Source: Gemmatimonas sp. (GTDB taxonomy: Bacteria; Gemmatimonadota; Gemmatimonadetes; Gemmatimonadales; Gemmatimonadaceae). From it: a stretch of DNA of 64,000 nt. Below the pieces are notes generated by a model, which did no database searches, was not told where the DNA came from, and saw only the letters and a program-made list of their open reading frames with translations. Of this stretch, positions 57,561-64,000 are shown piece after piece (position 1 is the stretch's first letter; every line of letters starts with the position of its first letter). The stretch lies in contig NZ_JAJTHI010000043.1 of assembly GCF_021298855.1 (NCBI RefSeq), positions 34,790-98,789 of the forward strand, in the 5' to 3' direction. A program made the translations under genes and the position numbers.

Positions 57561-58541
57561 ATGCCCGTAATCACGTATCGCGACGCCCTCAATCAGGCGT
57601 TGCGCGAAGAGATGCACCGTGACGACCGCGTCTTCCTCATGGGCGAGGAAGTCGCCGTGTACCAGGGTGCCTACAAGGTGTCCAAGGGACTGCTGCAGGA
57701 ATTCGGCGAGATGCGCGTGGTGGACACGCCCATCACCGAACTCGGCTTCGCCGGGGTGGGCGTGGGCGCCGCCATGTGCGGCCTGCGCCCCATCATCGAA
57801 TTCATGACGTGGAACTTCGCCCTGCTCGCCATCGACCAGGTGGTCAACGTCGCCGCGAAGATGCTGTACATGTCGGGCGGCCAGTTCCCCATGCCCATGG
57901 TGTTCCGCGGGCCCAACGGCGCCGCACTGCAGCTGGCGGCGCAGCACTCGCAGGCGTTCGAGTCGTGGCTGGCGCACATCCCGGGGCTCAAGGTGGTGGC
58001 GCCCGGCACGCCGTACGATGCGAAGGGGCTGCTCAAGGCGGCCATCCGCGACGACAACCCGGTGTGTTTCCTCGAAGGCGAGATGCTGTACAACACGAAG
58101 GGGGAGGTGCCCGACGAGGAGTACGTCATTCCGCTGGGCAAGGCCGACCTCAAGCGCGAAGGCGAGCACTGCACGCTCATCACGCACGGCAAGATGGTGC
58201 TCGTGGCCATGCAGGCCGCCGATCAGCTGGCCAAGGAAGGGATCCGCTGCGATGTGGTGGATCTGCGCACCATTCGCCCCATGGACGTGGATGCCATTGC
58301 CGAATCGGTGCGCAAGACGAACCGCGCCGTGGTCGTCGAGGAAGGATGGGAGCTGTGCGGCGTGGGCGCGCAGGTGGTCGATTACGTGCAGCGCTACTGC
58401 TTCGATCATCTCGATGCGCCGGTGCTGCGCGTGCACCAGGCCGATGCGCCCATGCCCTACACCAAGAGTCTCGAGAAGGCCGCCAAGCCCGACGTGCCCA
58501 AGACGATCGCGGCGGTGAAACAGGTACTCTACCTCGACTGA
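57561..58541 (+). CDS. pdhB: Pyruvate dehydrogenase E1 component, beta subunit
   Basis: Partner of PdhA, 326 residues. Motifs are TYRDALNQALREEMHRDDRVFLMGEEVA, VDTPITELGFAGVGVGAAMCGLRPIIEFM, the ThDP-contact region and LPVEVVDLRTIRPMD-like DVVDLRTIRPMDVDAI, then EEGWELCGVGAQV. This matches PdhB rather than transketolase. ATG 57561; pdhC starts 23 nt after the stop. Confidence 0.94.
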   Translation: MPVITYRDALNQALREEMHRDDRVFLMGEEVAVYQGAYKVSKGLLQEFGEMRVVDTPITELGFAGVGVGAAMCGLRPIIEFMTWNFALLAIDQVVNVAAKMLYMSGGQFPMPMVFRGPNGAALQLAAQHSQAFESWLAHIPGLKVVAPGTPYDAKGLLKAAIRDDNPVCFLEGEMLYNTKGEVPDEEYVIPLGKADLKREGEHCTLITHGKMVLVAMQAADQLAKEGIRCDVVDLRTIRPMDVDAIAESVRKTNRAVVVEEGWELCGVGAQVVDYVQRYCFDHLDAPVLRVHQADAPMPYTKSLEKAAKPDVPKTIAAVKQVLYLD

Positions 58542-58564
58542 TCGTTCACCCTACAGGCGACCAT

Positions 58565-59884
58565 ATGGCGACCAAAGTGATGATGGAGGCGCTCTCTCCC
58601 ACCATGGAAGAGGGGCGTCTCGTGAAGTGGGTGAAGAACGTCGGCGACGCCGTGAAGAACGGCGAGACGCTGGCCGAGGTGGAGACCGACAAGGCGATCA
58701 TGGAACTCGTCGCGCGCGGCGACGGCATCCTGCGCGCGCGCCTCATCGAGGAGGGCGCCACGAGTCCGGTGGGCGTGACGATCGGGGTCATTGCCGCCGC
58801 CGACGAGGACATCTCGGCGCTGGCCGGTGGCCCCCCCGCCGTGGCGCCCACGGAGGCGCCGTCGGAACAGCCCAAGGCCGTGCCCGCCAGCGCCATGCCG
58901 GCACCGCCGGTGGAAGCAATGGAGCACGCGCATCCGCCCGCCGGCACCGCGGAGCACACGCCCGCTCCAGTGCCCGGTGGCCCGGTGCGCAGCTCGCCCC
59001 TGGCGCGGCGCATCGCGGCCGAGAAGGGGCTCAATCTCCAAGCCATCAGCGGTACCGGCCCCGGCGGCCGCGTCATCAAGCGCGACATCGAAGCGGCAGC
59101 CACGGCAGCACCGGCCGTGGCACCGGCAGGCGTCGCGGCCGCTCCGCGCCCCAGCATCTCCGCGGCTCCGAGCGCCGTACAGACGGCGCTGCAGATCGAC
59201 GGCGAGTTCAAGGACGTCGCGCTGACGCAGATGCGCAAGACGATCGCGCGCCGTCTCGGCGAGAGCATCGGCCCCATCCCCACGTTCTTCCTCACGTCGG
59301 AGATCGACATGACGAACGTGGGCACGCTGCGCGAGCAGATGACGGCGGCGGGCGACCAGTTCAAGGTCTCGGTGAACGACATCGTCATCAAGGCGGTCGC
59401 CATTGCCCTCACGCGCCATCCGGAAGTCAACGCGCACTGGATGGGCGACAGCATCCGCTACTTCAGCGCGGCGCACGTGGGCATGGCGGTCGCGACGGAC
59501 GACGGACTCATCGTGCCCGTCATTCGCGACGCGCACCGCAAGGGGCTGGGGACCATCGGCAAGGAAGCGCGCGATCTCGCCAAGAAGGCGCGCGAGCGCA
59601 AGCTCACCCCGGCCGAGTACAGCGGCGGCACCTTCAGTGTGTCCAACCTGGGGATGTTCGGCATCGACCAGTTCACCGCCATCATCAACCCGCCCGAGGC
59701 CGCCATCCTCGCGGTGGGCGCCACCGAAACCAAGCCGGTGTGGGAGAACGGCCAGTTCGTGCCGCGGCAGAAGATGCGTGTCACCATGAGCTGCGATCAC
59801 CGCATCATCGACGGCGCCGTGGGGGCGAAGTTCCTGCAGACCCTGCGGCAGCTGCTGGAAGCGCCCATGATGATGCTGTTCTAG
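58565..59884 (+). CDS. pdhC: Pyruvate dehydrogenase E2 component (dihydrolipoamide acetyltransferase)
   Basis: Transfers the acetyl group to CoA and forms the core of the complex. The 439-residue protein has one N-terminal lipoyl domain with the lipoyl lysine in ETDKAIMEL (Lys43), a proline/alanine-rich linker, a peripheral subunit-binding domain (SPLARRIAAEKGLNLQAISGTGPGGRVIKRDI), and the catalytic domain ending in SCDHRIIDGAVGAKFL with the catalytic histidine. ATG 58565, with AGG upstream. The lipoate is supplied by lipA in the same unit. A strong hairpin follows the stop. E3 (dihydrolipoamide dehydrogenase) is not in the window. Confidence 0.95.
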   Translation: MATKVMMEALSPTMEEGRLVKWVKNVGDAVKNGETLAEVETDKAIMELVARGDGILRARLIEEGATSPVGVTIGVIAAADEDISALAGGPPAVAPTEAPSEQPKAVPASAMPAPPVEAMEHAHPPAGTAEHTPAPVPGGPVRSSPLARRIAAEKGLNLQAISGTGPGGRVIKRDIEAAATAAPAVAPAGVAAAPRPSISAAPSAVQTALQIDGEFKDVALTQMRKTIARRLGESIGPIPTFFLTSEIDMTNVGTLREQMTAAGDQFKVSVNDIVIKAVAIALTRHPEVNAHWMGDSIRYFSAAHVGMAVATDDGLIVPVIRDAHRKGLGTIGKEARDLAKKARERKLTPAEYSGGTFSVSNLGMFGIDQFTAIINPPEAAILAVGATETKPVWENGQFVPRQKMRVTMSCDHRIIDGAVGAKFLQTLRQLLEAPMMMLF

Positions 59885-59896
59885 TTCGCCCTCGCT

Positions 59897-59924
59897 GTTC
59901 ACGGCGGCGGATAGCACCGTGAAC
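59897..59924. other. 8-bp hairpin after pdhC
   Basis: GTTCACGG pairs with CCGTGAAC across a 12-nt loop, 12 nt after the pdhC stop. It may assist termination together with the longer hairpin at 59933. Confidence 0.4.
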
Positions 59925-59932
59925 TGATGCGG

Positions 59933-59993
59933 GGAGAACACGAGAAAAGGGGAAAGGGAGCATGCCTCCTTTTCCCCTTTTCTCATGTTCTCC
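59933..59993. terminator. Long hairpin after pdhC
   Basis: 28-nt arms (59933-59960 and 59966-59993) with 26 matching positions and a 5-nt loop; purine-rich left arm with AGAAAAGGGGAAA and pyrimidine-rich right arm. Likely terminates the lipA-pdhABC transcript. The right arm lies 122 nt before the next gene. Confidence 0.7.
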
Positions 59994-60115
59994 ACCGGTC
60001 AGTTCAGTGTGGGCGCCTTGGGCCGGAAGCTGGTTCCGGTTGTCACACCGCAGGCCGGGCGCGTGGCGTCGGCGCACCCGGGTCGTCTGAGATCGGACCC
60101 CGGCTCAGACGAACA

Positions 60116-63100
60116 ATGCGCAATCTGCTTCGGCGCCACGGCGCCACCCTTCTTGCGGCCTACCTGCTGGCGGGATGCAGCGGTTCGAGCGATACCGCTG
60201 CCCCGCCAACGTCACCGCCCCCGATCTCCCCGGCCCCGGTGGCCCCGGGGATCGTGAACATCGCCAGCAGCGGCCTCCCCGCCGGAGCGGCGGCCGACGT
60301 GCAGATGGTGGGCCCACTCCCCGGCGCCTCGTTCTCGCGCAGCGCCAGCGCCGGGACCAGCTGGAGCGATGTCCCCGCCGGGCGCTACATGGTGACCGTG
60401 CGCCCGGTGCGCACCCCCCTGGGACGCTGGAGCGGGGCCCCGGACAGCTTCGAACTCACGGTCCCGTCGGCCGTGCCGGTGTCGCTGGCGGCGGTTTATC
60501 GTCCCGCGCCGTCACTGCTCGCACTGACCGTGACCGGACTCCCGGGCACCACGGCGGCCGCCATCACGGTGACCGCGCCCGGTGGCACCCCAACCGCCGC
60601 CCCGCAGGGCACCACGTTCGCCGCGACCCAACGCACGGATGTCCCCACGGAGGCGGAACGCTGGCAGGTGGCCGCGGCGCCGGTGTTGGCCGAGGGGGCG
60701 CGATTCGCCCCCGCCCGAGTCACCTTCGACAGCACCGTGAGCTTCGGCGATACCGCCCGTGTGGCCATTGGCTACACCGTGGCCACCGGCAGCCTCGCGG
60801 TGGCAGTGACCGGGCTGCCCGCCGGCGTGGCGGCGGCGGTACGCGTGCTGGGGCCTGGCAGCGACAGCACCCTGCGCACCCTCACCGCCACGACCACTCT
60901 CATTGGACTCGAACCCGGGCGCTACCGGGTGGTCAGCGCGCCGGTGGGGAATCAGGGCCTCACCTTCCGGCCGGCAGCGGATACGCTTGCGGTGGACGTC
61001 GTGGCGTCGCTCACGGCCGCGCCGGCCCCGGTGGTGTACGCCGCCCAGGTGGGGCGCCTGGCGCTCCAGGTAACGGGATTGCCCGAGGGCGCCGCGGCCG
61101 CCATTCGCCTGGTCGGCAACGGCGTGGACCGCAGCGTCGCCGGCACGGCCACCGTGGATTCCCTGCCTGCCGGCAGCTACACCATCACCTCCGTCCCCAT
61201 CCTGGCCGGTGGTGATCGCTGGGCCCCCACGCCGGCTTCACAGCCGCTGGCCATTGTCACCGGTGGCACGGCCACCGCCACGGTGTCGTATGCCCTGGCG
61301 TCGGGCACCCTCGCCGTCTCCTTCGTGGGGTTGCCGGCGGGCCTTGCCGGAGATGTGCGGGTGACCGGGCCAGGAGGCTTTGCCCGTACCCTCACCGCCT
61401 CCGACACGGTGCGCGGACTCGAGCCCGGTCGCTACACCCTCACCCCCCGCGCCGTGCGCGGCGCCGCCGGGGCCTTCGGCGTGCCGCTGGGCAGTGTCAA
61501 CATTGATGTGGCGGCAGGGGCCGCCCCCGCGACCGCGACCATGAACTGGGTGCTCGTGCCCACCGTGGTGGACGTGCCGGTGAGCGGCCTGCCCGCGGGC
61601 ATCGCCGCCGCCATCCAACTGATCGATCCGTCCGGAGAAGCCTACTCGGCCACCAGTACCAGGCGCATTCTCCCTGCAATGCCCGGACGCTGGCGCCAAA
61701 CTGCATCGATTGTGACCATTGGAATCGCCGTTTTCACGCCGACGCCAGCCTCGCGCGACACCACCGTACTGGCCGGCGACACGCTGGTCCTGGGCGTGAC
61801 CTACACACGCACCACCGGCGCCCTTGCCGTGGCGGTACTGGGGCTGCCAACCGGCACCAATGCCAACGTCACCGTGAGCGGGCCCAACGGCTTCACGCGC
61901 ACCCTCACGGCAACCACCACGTTGGGTCTGCTCCCCCCCGGCGTGTACACGGTCACGGCGGCACCGGTGAGCGCGGGCGCCGCAAGCTACACGCCCACGC
62001 CGGCCACCCAGAGCGTCACCGTCACCGCCACCGCCGTGGCGGCCGGTGCCACGGTGTCCTACGCGCTGCCGGGCGGCAGCATCGCGATTGCGGCCAGCGG
62101 CCTCCCCGCCGGCAGCACGCCGGTGTTCACCCTCTCCGGACCGGGGGGCCCGCGCACGCAGAATGGCGCCGGCACCGTAAGCGGCCTCGCCCCGGGAAGC
62201 TGGACGGTGAGCGCGGCCACGGTGAGCAACGCCGGCACCACGTTCACGCCCTCACCTGCCAGCAGCACGGTAACCGTGGCCACCGGCGGCACGGCCACCG
62301 CGTCCTTTGCCTACAGCGCGGGCGGCGCGGGCACCAACTACACCATCAGCGCGGTGTACCTCACCCAGGCCATCCAGAAGCTCGACAACTCGGTCGCGCT
62401 GGTGGCCAACCGCAATGCTCTGCTGCGGGTCTTCGTCACCGCCACTGCGGCCAACAGTGCGCGCCCCGATGTGCGCGTGCGCCTCTACGACGGCCCCACG
62501 CTGGTGAGCACCACCACGCTCACGGCCCCGGAATCGGCCGTACGCACCACCATTGCCGAGGGGACCCTCGCGTCCACGTGGAACCTGCCGGTGCCGGGCA
62601 CCAGCGTGCGTCCCGGTCTGCGCGTGCTCGTCGATCTCGATCCTGCGCAGGCCATTCCCGATGCCAACCGCAACGACAACGTGTGGCCGGCCACAGGGGA
62701 GCCGCGGCCGATCACGGTGAACACGGTCCCCACCTTTTCGGTACGCTTCATTCCGGTGATCACCGGGAACGATACCGGCCGGGTCACCACGGCCAACCGG
62801 GAAAGCTTCCTCGTCACCACGCGCCGCCTGTTCCCCCTGCAGGAGGTCGTGAGCGAGGTGCGCGCGCCGTTCACGAGCAGCGCGGATACGCTGCAGAGCA
62901 ATGACGCCAACGGACGCTGGCTCACGGTGCTGAGCGAGATGAACGCGCTGCGCACCACCGACGGGGCGCCGGCAAGCACGTACTACTACGGGGTCGTGCG
63001 CGTGCGCTACACGAGTGGCGTGGCGGGCTACGGCTACGTGCCGGGGCGGGCGGCCATTGGCTGGGATTACCTGCCCAGCGGCGACAACGTGGCGGCGCAC

Positions 63101-63898
63101 GAATGGGGGCACAATTTCTCCCGCAATCACGCGCCGTGCGGCACGAGTGGCGACCCGAACTACCCGTACGCGGGCGGTGTCATTGGCGGATTCGGGTGGA
63201 ACCCCTCCACGAATACCATCGTGTCCAACACGGCCACCGACATCATGAGCTACTGCAGCACCAACTGGATCAGCGATTACAACTGGACTGCCGTGATGAA
63301 CCACCGCGGTACCGCCGGGTTCGCGGCACCGGCGCAGGCGGCGGTGAAGGGGGACGGCCTGCTGGTGTGGGGACGGGTGATCGACGGACGCATCGAGCTG
63401 GAACCGGCGTTCCGTGTGCAGGCGCCCATCACCCCCGCCGCGCGCAATGCCTCGCACCAGGTGGAGCTGCTCGACGACGGGGGCGCCGTGTTGGGCAGCC
63501 TGCCGTTCGAGAGCTCGGTGGTGGACCATGTGGAGCCCGGCCATGAACAGCGGCACTTCGCGGTGGTGCTGCCGTGGTCGGCATCGCTGGAGGAGCGGCT
63601 GGCGGCGGTGCGGGTGCGTGATGCGCGCCTGCCGCTGCGAACGGCGCTGCAGCGGGCCGTGGTGCCGCGGGCGGCGGCGGCCGTCAGTGGCGGCGATCCG
63701 GTGGCGACGCTCGATCGTACGGCGCGCCGGGTGCGCGTGCGCTGGGATAACGCGAGCTATCGCATGGCCATGGTTCGTGACGCGTCAACCGGCGAACTGA
63801 TGGGCTTCGTGCGGCGCCCCGGTGCCGAGGTGGCCACGGGTGGCCGGGCAACGGAGGTGGTGTTCTCCGACGGGGTGCGGAGCGTGGTGCGGCGGTAA
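60116..63898 (+). CDS. Large lipoprotein metalloprotease (metzincin-like) with eight beta-type repeats
   Basis: A 1260-residue protein. The signal peptide ends in lipobox LAGC (Cys21). Residues about 45-740 contain eight repeats of 80-90 residues, each opening with a GLPAG-type turn (for example LAVAVTGLPAGVAAAVRVLG) and closing with a PGxYTVTxxPV-type strand. Then a CARDB-like segment (ARPDVRVRLYDGPTLVSTTTL) and, at residues 995-1005, HEWGHNFSRNH: the HExxHxxxxxH zinc motif of metzincins, with a Met-turn at MSYC (Met1044). This resembles peptidase M66 or related surface proteases. ATG 60116 is chosen as it starts MRNLLRRHGATLL. The natural substrate is unknown. A G-rich tandem repeat lies 23 nt after the stop. 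Confidence 0.82.
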   Translation: MRNLLRRHGATLLAAYLLAGCSGSSDTAAPPTSPPPISPAPVAPGIVNIASSGLPAGAAADVQMVGPLPGASFSRSASAGTSWSDVPAGRYMVTVRPVRTPLGRWSGAPDSFELTVPSAVPVSLAAVYRPAPSLLALTVTGLPGTTAAAITVTAPGGTPTAAPQGTTFAATQRTDVPTEAERWQVAAAPVLAEGARFAPARVTFDSTVSFGDTARVAIGYTVATGSLAVAVTGLPAGVAAAVRVLGPGSDSTLRTLTATTTLIGLEPGRYRVVSAPVGNQGLTFRPAADTLAVDVVASLTAAPAPVVYAAQVGRLALQVTGLPEGAAAAIRLVGNGVDRSVAGTATVDSLPAGSYTITSVPILAGGDRWAPTPASQPLAIVTGGTATATVSYALASGTLAVSFVGLPAGLAGDVRVTGPGGFARTLTASDTVRGLEPGRYTLTPRAVRGAAGAFGVPLGSVNIDVAAGAAPATATMNWVLVPTVVDVPVSGLPAGIAAAIQLIDPSGEAYSATSTRRILPAMPGRWRQTASIVTIGIAVFTPTPASRDTTVLAGDTLVLGVTYTRTTGALAVAVLGLPTGTNANVTVSGPNGFTRTLTATTTLGLLPPGVYTVTAAPVSAGAASYTPTPATQSVTVTATAVAAGATVSYALPGGSIAIAASGLPAGSTPVFTLSGPGGPRTQNGAGTVSGLAPGSWTVSAATVSNAGTTFTPSPASSTVTVATGGTATASFAYSAGGAGTNYTISAVYLTQAIQKLDNSVALVANRNALLRVFVTATAANSARPDVRVRLYDGPTLVSTTTLTAPESAVRTTIAEGTLASTWNLPVPGTSVRPGLRVLVDLDPAQAIPDANRNDNVWPATGEPRPITVNTVPTFSVRFIPVITGNDTGRVTTANRESFLVTTRRLFPLQEVVSEVRAPFTSSADTLQSNDANGRWLTVLSEMNALRTTDGAPASTYYYGVVRVRYTSGVAGYGYVPGRAAIGWDYLPSGDNVAAHEWGHNFSRNHAPCGTSGDPNYPYAGGVIGGFGWNPSTNTIVSNTATDIMSYCSTNWISDYNWTAVMNHRGTAGFAAPAQAAVKGDGLLVWGRVIDGRIELEPAFRVQAPITPAARNASHQVELLDDGGAVLGSLPFESSVVDHVEPGHEQRHFAVVLPWSASLEERLAAVRVRDARLPLRTALQRAVVPRAAAAVSGGDPVATLDRTARRVRVRWDNASYRMAMVRDASTGELMGFVRRPGAEVATGGRATEVVFSDGVRSVVRR

Positions 63899-63920
63899 GG
63901 CGCACGCTGCACCCCGGTCA

Positions 63921-63948
63921 GGGTCGGGGTCGGGGTCGGGGTCGGGGG
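63921..63948 (+). repeat. Tandem G-rich repeat, G-quadruplex candidate
   Basis: Five runs of three to five G separated by TC (GGG TC GGGG TC GGGG TC GGGG TC GGGGG). The remaining 52 bases to the window end contain no recognised feature. Confidence 0.6.
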
Positions 63949-64000
63949 AAAACGCGGACGCACGGAGATCACCGAGGAGGTCGAGGGCACCGCGCCCTGC

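Overview
The window is bacterial chromosome of high GC content with dense coding. It shows no tRNA, rRNA, CRISPR array, transposase or phage gene. Gene content and style suggest a Gemmatimonas-like member of Gemmatimonadota or a relative in the FCB superphylum: recF, a DUF721 gene and gyrB in one block, many lipoproteins and TPR proteins, a BamA/TamA-type outer-membrane protein, and -10 elements of the form TANNTT(T) that recall the Bacteroidetes TAnnTTTG element. This phylum call is inference from gene content; no marker was compared with a database.

Layout, 1-24 kb. The left edge cuts ccmE; glpK and mtnA lie upstream of it on the minus strand. A plus-strand block then carries an enoyl-CoA hydratase, recF, a DUF721/DciA-like gene and gyrB, ending at a strong hairpin. 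Next come a di-haem cytochrome c peroxidase lipoprotein, a Kef-type antiporter, a small membrane protein and thymidine phosphorylase (minus), a periplasmic TPR protein (plus) and a YtxH-like protein (minus). ligA is translationally coupled to a V4R-like protein. TPR, ParA and a lipoprotein form another coupled unit, followed by a long-chain acyl-CoA synthetase. A minus-strand trio of PTPS, folE and an SDR looks like a tetrahydrobiopterin operon; it has its own promoter and a roughly 250-nt leader.

Layout, 24-41 kb. The minus strand carries sbcD, sbcC and a GNAT gene, then, further on, an aminotransferase with a stand-alone Lrp-type sensor domain. The plus strand has a degenerate DEAD-box-like protein with a DbpA domain and an RGG-rich tail, then tdk, an AraC-type regulator, coaE and gcvH. 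gcvP faces gcvH across a 17-bp perfect hairpin, and lipM diverges from gcvP.

Layout, 41-64 kb. A coupled five-gene dipeptide ABC transporter operon ends in a POT-family peptide:proton symporter. The 514-bp gap after it is almost entirely one mirror-symmetric array of 14-bp and 12-bp repeats around a central hairpin. Then come a BamA/TamA-like protein with a PspA-like coiled-coil partner, an unknown gene, a glycosyltransferase with a very long charged repetitive tail, a small membrane protein, lipA with pdhA, pdhB and pdhC, and a 1260-residue lipoprotein zinc protease with eight beta-type repeats.

How the genes work together. Lipoate metabolism is a recurring theme: lipM and lipA make the cofactor, and GcvH and the E2 subunit PdhC carry it. 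DNA maintenance genes are spread across the window (recF, gyrB, ligA, sbcCD, the DciA-like gene, ParA). Peptide import is concentrated in the dpp-POT operon. Many genes without a Shine-Dalgarno carry TANNTT 5-8 nt before the ATG, which points to leaderless mRNAs.
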